Below are positions 6,856-12,349 of a stretch of DNA of 12,349 bases, piece by piece. A program made the translations under genes and the position numbers. The notes beneath the pieces are model-generated. The model saw only the letters and a list, made by a program, of their open reading frames with translations, had not been told where the DNA came from and did no database searches. The first letter of the stretch is position 1. Each line of letters starts with the position of its first letter. This stretch comes from Bacillota bacterium. GTDB lineage: Bacteria > Bacillota > UBA4882 > JAAYXC01. The DNA lies in contig JAAYXC010000134.1 in NCBI GenBank assembly GCA_012516115.1, forward strand, positions 1 to 12,349. The letters are read 5' to 3'.

Positions 6856-8244
6856 TCAAGGCGCCAAAGATAAACGGAGGATGCGGCGGCTGGTCTCCCG
6901 GAGGCGGAAGCGCTCGTCCAGCCTTAACCCGGCCAACCAGACGATGCGATCCCGACCGTCCACCACCACCGGCACGGCCTCCCGCTCTTCCCGCGGCACC
7001 CTGGCCTCGATCAGAAACTCCTTCACTTTCTTGCTCCCGCCGAGTCCCAGGGGATAGAACCGATCCCCCGGCCTCCGGGAGCGAACCCAAAGGGGCCAGA
7101 CGATAGCCTCGGCATCCACGAACGCCTCCTCCCTACCAACGTCGGTCCAGGCCGGAAGGTTCCCCTCCCACCAGGCGGCCACGAGGCGCCGACCGTCCGG
7201 AAGAACCAAACTCCCGGGGACGGGAAGCTCGCGGGGGATGATGGCCGGCCGCGGATGGCGTCGACCGAGAAAAAGCACCGCGTGCCGGCGCTCGAGCAAG
7301 AGGCCACCGGGAATGGCCAGCCGCGCCCCCCCGGTTCCCTGGACGAAGCGCCGGACCCGTTCGGTGGTGGCAAAGGAGAGACGACCAGGATCGCCGCCCA
7401 TCCGGGCGAAAAGCCGGCGGAAGGCCAGACGGGCCAGGGCGGGCGGAAGGGTGGCAAAGGCGGAGAGAGACCAGGTAACGCCGCCGGCGACCTCCGTGAC
7501 GTCGAGTTCCGGCCAGCGCCGGGCGAGTTCTTCTTCGAGTATGGTGAGGGTTTCCCGGGCCATGGCGGCCAGGTCGAGCAGCGCCCGATCCACGCCGGGA
7601 TTGAACTCTTTCCGCAGGTGGGGTAAGAGGAGAAGGCGGACCCGGTTGCGGAAGATCGTGATATCCCGGTTGCTCGTATCCTCCACCCAGGCGAGCCCGT
7701 TGTCCTCGGCGTACTGCCGGAGCTCGGCGCGGGTAAGGGGAAGAAGGGGGCGGACGAAGAGCCCTCCTTCGCGCACCGGTGGGATGCCGGCCAGGCCCTC
7801 CAGCCCGGTCCCGCGGAGAAGGCGGAGGAGAACCGTCTCGACCTGGTCATCCCGGTGGTGACCGAGGGCCACCCGCACGGCCCCGGTCTCGTGGGCCATC
7901 CGGCGGAGTTCGGCATAGCGGAGTTCCCTGGCGGCCATTTCCAGCGAAAGATGGTGGGAACGGGCATGGGCCTTCACCGCGGGCTGGCTGAGGAAGAAGG
8001 GGAGGCCCCATCGGCCGGCCAGTTCTTCCACAAAGGCCGCCTCGGTGGCAGACTCGGGCCGGAGCCCGTGGGCGATATGGAACACCAGAAGCTCCAGCCG
8101 GTAGTCAACCAGGGCCCGTAAAAGGTGCAGGAGACAGACCGAGTCCACGCCGCCGGAGACGGCGACCCCCACCCGCTCGCCGGGGGTAAGGAGGCGGTTT
8201 TCTTCGATGAAATCTCTGAGCCGATCGAGAATTGGGGGGGCCAA
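6856..8244 (-). CDS. tilS: TilS, tRNA(Ile)-lysidine synthetase
   Basis: TilS attaches lysine to C34 of the CAU-anticodon tRNA-Ile, switching it from Met to Ile identity and allowing it to read AUA; it is normally essential. The 462-residue protein has the PP-loop SGGVDS at 30-35 in the N-terminal adenylation domain, followed by the lysidine-synthetase core (GHHRDDQVETVLLRL). The C-terminal tRNA-binding domain contains RRPGDRF and GGSKKVKEFLIEARVP. Full length matches Gram-positive TilS. The start is TTG (complement of 8242-8244), with AGAGG 9 bases upstream. It lies upstream of ftsH on the same strand, as in many Bacillota, but hpt is missing between them. It diverges from the oxoamine synthase gene across 200 bases. 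Confidence 0.95.
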   Translation of the reverse strand: MAPPILDRLRDFIEENRLLTPGERVGVAVSGGVDSVCLLHLLRALVDYRLELLVFHIAHGLRPESATEAAFVEELAGRWGLPFFLSQPAVKAHARSHHLSLEMAARELRYAELRRMAHETGAVRVALGHHRDDQVETVLLRLLRGTGLEGLAGIPPVREGGLFVRPLLPLTRAELRQYAEDNGLAWVEDTSNRDITIFRNRVRLLLLPHLRKEFNPGVDRALLDLAAMARETLTILEEELARRWPELDVTEVAGGVTWSLSAFATLPPALARLAFRRLFARMGGDPGRLSFATTERVRRFVQGTGGARLAIPGGLLLERRHAVLFLGRRHPRPAIIPRELPVPGSLVLPDGRRLVAAWWEGNLPAWTDVGREEAFVDAEAIVWPLWVRSRRPGDRFYPLGLGGSKKVKEFLIEARVPREEREAVPVVVDGRDRIVWLAGLRLDERFRLRETSRRILRLSLAP

Positions 8245-8357
8245 CCGTAATCGCCTCTTTGCTTTTTTATCCGCCCGGAGATTGGCGAGATCGATTTTCC
8301 ACGTCGTGGGTGGTCTTTCCTCTCCCTTAAGTTTCCGGTTGAAAGAATAGGGTCACC

Positions 8358-8392
8358 CCGGGTTTCCTGCCGTGGTCGGCAGGTAAAACCGG
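8358..8392. repeat. 35-base imperfect palindrome between tilS and the oxoamine synthase gene
   Basis: The core CCTGCCG (8366-8372) and CGGCAGG (8377-8383) pair perfectly around a TGGT loop. Outside it, TTT pairs with AAA and CCGG (8358-8361) with CCGG (8389-8392), with one mismatch and one bulged base, giving about 14 paired bases. It sits centrally in the divergent gap, 52 bases before the TTG of the synthase. No T-run follows on either strand, so a terminator is unlikely. An operator or an mRNA 5' hairpin are the options. Confidence 0.6.
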
Positions 8393-8444
8393 ATGGGCGC
8401 CGAATTAACAGGAAACGATCTTTACGCAAACGGAGGGTGGCGAG

Positions 8445-9632
8445 TTGGATCTCTTCCAGAAGTGCGAGGAATTCACCGCAGCGCGCGAGGCCATGGCCGC
8501 CGGAATCTATCCCTATTTTCACCAGTTACAGTCGGGACAAGACACCGAAGTGGTCATCGACAACAAACGGGTGATCATGATCGGTTCCAATAATTACCTC
8601 GGCCTCACCAGCGACCCCCGGGTGAAACAGGCGGCGGCCGCCGCCCTGGAAAAGTACGGCACAGGTTGTTCCGGTTCGCGCTTCTTAAACGGTAACCTCG
8701 ACCTTCACGTGGAGCTGGAACGCCGGTTGGCCAGATTTCTGGGGAAGGAGGCTGCGCTGGTCTTCAGCACCGGCTTCCAGACCAACCTGGGAATCATCTC
8801 CGCCCTGGCCGGCAAGGGCGACTACATCATCTGCGATCGCCAGAACCACGCCAGCATCTTCGACGGCTGTCGTCTCTCCTTCGCCAAGACCTTCAAATAC
8901 GAACACAACAACATGGAAGAGCTGGAACGGTTATTAAAGAACGTCCACGGAAAGGGCGGGATCCTCATCGTGGTGGACGGGGTCTTCAGCATGGAAGGCG
9001 ATCTGGCCAACCTCCCGGAGATCTGCCGCCTGGCCAGAAAATCCGGGGCCCGGGTCATGGTCGACGATGCCCATGGCCTCGGCGTGCTCGGCGCCCACGG
9101 CCGGGGCACGGCCGAATACTTCGGGCTGGAGGACCAGGTGGACGTGATCATGGGTACCTTCAGTAAATCCTTCGCTTCCCTCGGCGGGTTCATGGCCGCC
9201 AGCGAGAAGGCCTGCCACTATGTGCAGCATGTGTCGCGCCCTCTTATTTTCAGCGCCAGCATGCCACCGGCGGCGGTAGCCGCGGCGATGAAGGCCCTTG
9301 AGATCATCGAGACCGAACCCCAGCGCCGCACCCATCTTTTGGCCATGGCCGAGCGGTTCAGAAACGGCCTGCGTTCCCTGGGCTTCGACGTGGGGAACAG
9401 CGTCACCCCCATCGTGCCGGTGGTCATCGGCGAGGACGAAAAGGTCTTCCTCGCCTGCAAGATGCTGCTGGAGCGCGGCGTCTACGCCAACCCGGTGGTG
9501 AGTCCGGCCACCCCGCCGGGCCGGGCCCTGATCCGGACCAGCCTCTGTGCCACCCATACTCCGGAGCAGGTGGACCGGGCCTTGGCCGTCTTCGCCGAGG
9601 TCGGACGGAAACTGGGTCTGATCGCGGCCTGA
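8445..9632 (+). CDS. PLP-dependent alpha-oxoamine synthase (serine palmitoyltransferase-like / KBL / BioF family)
   Basis: Enzymes of this family condense an amino acid with an acyl-CoA or acyl carrier protein and release CO2, in the cytosol or at the membrane face. The 395-residue protein is full length: SNNYLGL at 48-54, GTGCSGSR at 72-79, H135 in NHAS stacking on PLP, D207 and H210 in DDAHG, and the PLP-binding K241 in GTFSKSFASLGGF. That last motif, with SRPLIFSASMPP and the ANPVVSPATPP region near the C-terminus, resembles bacterial serine palmitoyltransferases from memory, whereas KBL and BioF usually have TLGKA. No tdh or bio gene is nearby. The start is TTG at 8445, with GGAGGG 7 bases upstream. 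It is followed 175 bases later by an MsbA-like exporter. The fold class is certain; the substrate is open, and automatic annotation may say glycine C-acetyltransferase. Confidence 0.9.
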   Translation: MDLFQKCEEFTAAREAMAAGIYPYFHQLQSGQDTEVVIDNKRVIMIGSNNYLGLTSDPRVKQAAAAALEKYGTGCSGSRFLNGNLDLHVELERRLARFLGKEAALVFSTGFQTNLGIISALAGKGDYIICDRQNHASIFDGCRLSFAKTFKYEHNNMEELERLLKNVHGKGGILIVVDGVFSMEGDLANLPEICRLARKSGARVMVDDAHGLGVLGAHGRGTAEYFGLEDQVDVIMGTFSKSFASLGGFMAASEKACHYVQHVSRPLIFSASMPPAAVAAAMKALEIIETEPQRRTHLLAMAERFRNGLRSLGFDVGNSVTPIVPVVIGEDEKVFLACKMLLERGVYANPVVSPATPPGRALIRTSLCATHTPEQVDRALAVFAEVGRKLGLIAA

Positions 9633-9676
9633 ACCGCCACCGGAAAGGAGATCCTTAAGGAACACGCGCCCGTCAC

Positions 9677-9699
9677 AGGGGCCCGATGACCCCTTTTTT
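9677..9699 (+). terminator. Weak candidate terminator after the oxoamine synthase gene
   Basis: AGGGG (9677-9681) pairs with CCCCT (9690-9694) around an 8-base loop and runs into six T bases (9694-9699). The stem is only five bases, so read-through into the ABC exporter gene is likely. A 10-base palindrome, TCCTTAAGGA, lies just upstream at 9652-9661. Confidence 0.4.
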
Positions 9700-9756
9700 C
9701 ATGCTCGCACCGTCATGGCGATCTGGATTTCCCCGGCCGCGGAACAGCCCTCTGCT

Positions 9757-9778
9757 CGGAAGGAATCCACTCCTTCCG
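9757..9778. repeat. Perfect 8-base inverted repeat in the ABC exporter leader
   Basis: CGGAAGGA (9757-9764) and TCCTTCCG (9771-9778) are perfectly complementary around a 6-base loop, ATCCAC. The repeat ends about 30 bases before the ATG of the exporter and about 18 before its ribosome binding site. It could be an operator or an RNA hairpin; no T-run follows. Confidence 0.55.
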
Positions 9779-9807
9779 CCGGTCATAGAGGAACAAGGGA
9801 GGAACCC

Positions 9808-11583
9808 ATGGGACGATCGGCGACGGATCTGGAGGCTTTGTTCGCCGAAGGCTTCCAACAGCGGCAACCCTTCCGGACCCTCTTCCGACTTTATCAGGGT
9901 TTCGGCTGGCGACTCTTCCTCTCCGTGGTCTTTTTCGTCATCAAGCATTCGCCGGTCTGGGTCTTGCCCATCGTCACCGCCAATATCATCGATATCGTCG
10001 GCCACCCTGCGGTTCACCGCCTCCACGAGATCTGGCCGAACTTAATCGTGATCCTCCTCATGATCCTGCAAAACCTTTGGACCCATACCCTGCACGTCCG
10101 CTATCTCAGCGAAGCGGTGCGCGGCATGGAGACCCGCCTCCGCGGGGCACTTATCCGCCGTCTCCAGCAACTCTCCATCTCTTTCCATCATGAGGCTCGC
10201 TCCGGCCAGCTCCAGGCGAAGGTCCTCCGGGATGTGGAGGCCGTGCAGAATCTCTCCCGACAACTCTTTTCGTCCATGGTGGCGGGCCTTTTTTCCATCC
10301 TCGTGGCCGTGGGAGTCACGGCGGCCAGGAACTGGCGGGTCATCCTCTTCTACCTCGTCACGGTACCCATCTCCACCTTACTGGTCACCACTTTTCGCCG
10401 GGGTATGGGCCAGAAGAACCGGGAATTCAGGCAAGAAGTCGAACAAATGGCCGCCAGGATCTCGGAGTCGATCCAGATGATCCCCGTGACCCGCGCCCAC
10501 GGCCTGGAGGAGAAAGAGATCGCGCGGATCGAGGCCCATCTGGCGCGGGTACAGGATAAGGGCCTCCGCCTGGATATCTTCAACGCCGTCTTCGGTGCGG
10601 CGGCCTGGGTGACGTTCCAGATCTTCCAGGTCCTCTGTCTCGTCTTCACCGGATTTTTGGCCTATTACGGCCGCATCTCCGTGGGGGATATCGTTCTCTA
10701 CCAGGGCTTCTTCAATACCATCGTCATGGCCGTAGCGAACATCGTCAACATCTACCCGGAACTCTCCCGGGGCTTCGAGTCCATCCATTCCATCGGCGAA
10801 ATCCTCTGTTGCACCGACCTCGAAGAGAACCAGGGTAAACGCCAGGTCCGGGAGGTACGGGGCGATTTTCTCTTTCAGGACGTGACCTACGTCTATCCCG
10901 GTACCAGTGCGCCGGCCATTCGCCACTTTAACCTGGAGGTGAAGGCCGGCGAGTGCATCGCCGTACTCGGGGAATCGGGCGCGGGCAAGACGACGCTGCT
11001 CAACCTCATCGTCGGGTTCCTGCGGCCCACGGGCGGAAGGATCCTCCTCGACGGCGTGGACATGAACGAACTGGACCTGCGTACCTACCGGCGGTTCCTG
11101 GCGGTGGTCCCCCAGGAGACCATCCTCTTTTCCGGCACCATCAGGGAGAACATCCTCTACGGTCTTTCCGATGTAGATGAAGACCGACTCTGGCACGCCC
11201 TGACTCTGGCCAACGCGCGCGAATTCGTGGAGAAGCTACCTCAGGGCCTCGATACTCCGGTGGGCGAACACGGCGGTAAACTCTCCGGCGGGCAAAGGCA
11301 ACGCATCGCCATTGCCAGGGCCCTCATCCGCGATCCACGGATCATCGTGCTCGACGAAGCCACCTCGGCCCTGGATTCCGTGGCCGAAAGCCAGGTGATC
11401 AAAGGCCTGCGGGCTTTGATCGAGGGAAGGACCACCTTCATCGTGGCCCACCGGCTCGCCTCCATCCGGCTGGCCCACCGGGTCGTGGTCATGCGGCAGG
11501 GTACCCCGGTGGAGATTGGTACGCCGGCGGAACTGGCGGCCTGCCGGGGAGAATTCCACCGACTCCAGAGTATGGAAGCATAG
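9808..11583 (+). CDS. ABC exporter, fused membrane and ATPase domains (MsbA-like)
   Basis: This 591-residue half-transporter would act as a dimer in the cytoplasmic membrane and expel a lipid, drug or peptide using ATP. Residues 1-330 form the six-helix membrane domain (hydrophobic stretches near 36-62, 78-95, 155-172, 176-196 and 262-286, the last two helices less clear). The ATPase domain has Walker A GESGAGKT (388-395), Q-loop Q436, signature LSGGQ (492-496), Walker B IIVLDEAT (512-519, with E517) and switch H548. All key residues are present. I chose ATG 9808 over ATG 9715 because AAGGGAGG sits 5 bases upstream of it and the extra 31 residues look non-coding. It follows the oxoamine synthase and precedes spoVG. 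Substrate unknown; the neighbour suggests a lipid-like product, which is inference. Confidence 0.93.
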   Translation: MGRSATDLEALFAEGFQQRQPFRTLFRLYQGFGWRLFLSVVFFVIKHSPVWVLPIVTANIIDIVGHPAVHRLHEIWPNLIVILLMILQNLWTHTLHVRYLSEAVRGMETRLRGALIRRLQQLSISFHHEARSGQLQAKVLRDVEAVQNLSRQLFSSMVAGLFSILVAVGVTAARNWRVILFYLVTVPISTLLVTTFRRGMGQKNREFRQEVEQMAARISESIQMIPVTRAHGLEEKEIARIEAHLARVQDKGLRLDIFNAVFGAAAWVTFQIFQVLCLVFTGFLAYYGRISVGDIVLYQGFFNTIVMAVANIVNIYPELSRGFESIHSIGEILCCTDLEENQGKRQVREVRGDFLFQDVTYVYPGTSAPAIRHFNLEVKAGECIAVLGESGAGKTTLLNLIVGFLRPTGGRILLDGVDMNELDLRTYRRFLAVVPQETILFSGTIRENILYGLSDVDEDRLWHALTLANAREFVEKLPQGLDTPVGEHGGKLSGGQRQRIAIARALIRDPRIIVLDEATSALDSVAESQVIKGLRALIEGRTTFIVAHRLASIRLAHRVVVMRQGTPVEIGTPAELAACRGEFHRLQSMEA

Positions 11584-11588
11584 ATGGA

Positions 11589-11622
11589 AAAATCCGTGAC
11601 CGGATAGCAGGATTTTCACGGA
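11589..11622. repeat. Two overlapping, mutually exclusive inverted repeats at the spoVG promoter
   Basis: TCCGTGA (11593-11599) pairs with TCACGGA (11616-11622), and AAAATCC (11589-11595) pairs with GGATTTT (11610-11616). Both are perfect 7-base repeats, but they share bases, so only one can form at a time. The right arms overlap the SigH -35 element and its spacer. The position suits an operator controlling spoVG; alternatively it is a weak end signal for the ABC exporter transcript. Confidence 0.5.
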
Positions 11623-11635
11623 AACGAACGAAATA
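11607..11635 (+). promoter_or_regulatory. SigH-type promoter of spoVG
   Basis: GCAGGATTT (11607-11615) fits the SigH -35 consensus RnAGGAwWW at every position. AACGAAATA (11627-11635) fits the -10 consensus RnnGAATww with one mismatch. The spacer is 11 bases, as expected. From memory, the Bacillus subtilis spoVG promoter, a classic SigH target, has the same GCAGGATTT string. Transcription would start near 11642, about 28 bases before the TTG start. Confidence 0.7.
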
Positions 11636-11669
11636 TTATCCATCGACCAAACATGAAAGGGTGGGAGAC

Positions 11670-11924
11670 TTGCAGATTACCGATGTCCGCCTCAAAAAAG
11701 TGGCCAACGAGGGTAAGGTCCGCGCTTTGGCCACCATTACCATCGACGACGCCTTCGTCGTCCGGGATATCCGGGTGGTGGAGGGTCATAACGGGCTGTT
11801 TGTGGCTATGCCCAGCCGGAAGACGCCGGAAGGAGAATTCAGGGACATCGTCTATCCCCTGACCCAGGAGGCCCGGGAAGAGCTCCAGAAGGCCATCCTC
11901 GGCCAATACGAAAAGATGCCGTAA
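11670..11924 (+). CDS. spoVG: SpoVG, sporulation and septation regulator
   Basis: SpoVG is a small conserved nucleic-acid-binding protein that affects sporulation, asymmetric septation and envelope or virulence genes in Bacillota. The 84-residue sequence starts MQITDVRLKKV and contains the family core: TITIDDAFVVRDIRVVEG, FVAMPSRK and FRDIVYPLT. I chose TTG at 11670 because the family begins with Met-x-(I/V)-TDVR and AAGGG lies 8 bases upstream (11657-11661). An in-frame GTG at 11661 would add three residues but lies inside the ribosome binding site. The gene stands alone between the ABC exporter and a T-box leader; in many Bacillota it is followed by glmU, which is not seen here. A SigH-type promoter precedes it. 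Confidence 0.95.
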   Translation: MQITDVRLKKVANEGKVRALATITIDDAFVVRDIRVVEGHNGLFVAMPSRKTPEGEFRDIVYPLTQEAREELQKAILGQYEKMP

Positions 11925-12014
11925 GCCCGGGGCCGAACGGTCTCTCCCCGACCCTCTCCGCTTGATGCGGACGGACGACCCTTATCCCGGGCCCGGGCGA
12001 CTGCCATCATCGAC

Positions 12015-12044
12015 TTGACACCGTTTATCGCCGTATCGTATGAT
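12015..12044 (+). promoter_or_regulatory. SigA-type promoter of the T-box transcript
   Basis: A perfect TTGACA (12015-12020) and TATGAT (12039-12044, one mismatch to TATAAT) are 18 bases apart. The start of transcription would be near 12051, directly ahead of T-box stem I. The stretch 11925-12014 between spoVG and this promoter holds no gene that I can see. Confidence 0.85.
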
Positions 12045-12050
12045 TAAAGA

Positions 12051-12306
12051 CAACACAGATCATGCGCCAGTGGCGTCGAACGGGAGGAGTAGCGTCTCGC
12101 CCGCCCCAGAGAGGAGGGCCCTTAGGCTGCGAGGCCCTCCGGACCGGGAAGGACGCGAAGGTCGCCCGGGAGCCGCGGGGCCGAAAAAAGAGTAAGCCCC
12201 GCCGGGTCGGCCCGTTATAGCCTCGAGAGCTTGCGCACCGTGCGGTGTGCGGGAACTAAGGTGGTACCGCGGAAGGCCTCCGCCCTTAGGGCGTGGGGCC
12301 GTTTTT
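12051..12306 (+). promoter_or_regulatory. T-box leader, probably sensing tRNA-Val
   Basis: T-box RNAs bind uncharged tRNA and then avoid terminating. Stem I has AGUA (12088-12091) opposite GAA (12157-12159), closed by GCGTC (12092-12096) with GACGC (12152-12156). By analogy with GAA-A-GGC in Bacillus glyQS, the specifier is GTC at 12161-12163, a valine codon. The distal arm is GGAGGGCC/GGCCCTCC (12113-12120, 12133-12140). Stem II pairs GCGGGG with CCCCGC (12175-12202), and stem III is at 12233-12250. The T-box AAGGTGGTACCGCG is at 12258-12271. The antiterminator pairs CTAAGG (12256-12261) with CCTTAG (12284-12289). The acceptor-sensing base in UGGN is U, fitting discriminator A73 of tRNA-Val and not U73 of tRNA-Gly. 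The controlled gene, presumably valS, lies beyond the window; bases 12307-12349 show no start. Confidence 0.93.
12275..12306 (+). terminator. T-box terminator hairpin
   Basis: GGCCTCCGCCC (12275-12285) pairs with GGGCGTGGGGCC (12289-12300), with one bulged T and one wobble, around a TTA loop. GTTTTTG follows. It overlaps the 3' half of the antiterminator, so only one of the two can form, as expected for a T-box. Confidence 0.9.
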
Positions 12307-12349
12307 GTTTACCAAAAGAGAAAGCCCCCCCACCCGGTCTTCCTTAAAG

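Noticed and set aside
7023..7967. 314-codon minus-strand frame inside tilS
   Set aside because: It is another frame of the tilS coding strand. The composition is dominated by Ser, Pro, Gly, Arg and Trp, while the tilS frame carries all expected motifs.
9715..9807. Upstream ATG adding 31 residues to the ABC exporter
   Set aside because: It has no good ribosome binding site, and the stretch contains an inverted repeat and the real site AAGGGAGG for the ATG at 9808.
11986..11997. Perfect 12-base palindrome CCCGGGCCCGGG after spoVG
   Set aside because: It is pure G and C in GC-rich DNA, has no loop or T-run for a terminator, and lies away from the promoter elements, so I see no support for a function.
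12160..12162. Reading the T-box specifier as GGT (glycine)
   Set aside because: It needs a different spacing from the GAA motif than in known T-boxes, and the UGGN base is U, which does not pair with the U73 discriminator of tRNA-Gly.

Overview
The window looks like chromosomal DNA of a spore-forming, GC-rich member of the Bacillota (Clostridia, of a Moorella or Desulfotomaculum kind). The main reasons are spoVG behind a SigH-type promoter, a tRNA-sensing T-box leader, the tilS-ftsH cluster, strong GGAGG ribosome binding sites and many TTG start codons. I infer this from content; I could not search for the species.

Left part (1-1823). The window opens in a broken remnant of an IS21-type IstA transposase (2-213). 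Two plus-strand genes follow: a TIM-barrel amidohydrolase of the amidohydrolase-2 family (237-1070) and an unrecognised protein (1110-1616). The next gap holds what looks like a leftover 3' end of a TtcA-like gene, a GATTGACAC tandem repeat and an imperfect hairpin.

Middle (1824-8244). On the minus strand, an iron-type alcohol dehydrogenase (2658-3830) and a TtcA-like tRNA thiolation enzyme (1824-2624) are probably co-transcribed. A HAD-family phosphatase (3983-4726, plus) diverges from the dehydrogenase and converges on ftsH (4806-6737, minus). ftsH has a strong hairpin terminator and its own SigA-type promoter. tilS (6856-8244, minus) lies upstream of ftsH, without the hpt gene that usually sits between them.

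Right part (8245-12349, all plus strand). An alpha-oxoamine synthase (8445-9632) that looks more like the serine palmitoyltransferase branch than like KBL is followed by an MsbA-like ABC exporter (9808-11583). spoVG follows (11670-11924). The window ends with a complete promoter plus T-box leader (about 12015-12306). Its specifier reads GUC and its acceptor-sensing base is U, both fitting tRNA-Val, so valS probably starts just beyond the edge.

Together these are mostly housekeeping functions: decoding fidelity (TilS, TtcA-like, the Val T-box), membrane protein quality control (FtsH) and sporulation/cell-envelope control (SpoVG). The least ordinary parts are the synthase/exporter pair, six probable TTG starts among ten genes, and several palindromes and remnants between genes. 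I did not find a clearly new multi-gene system.
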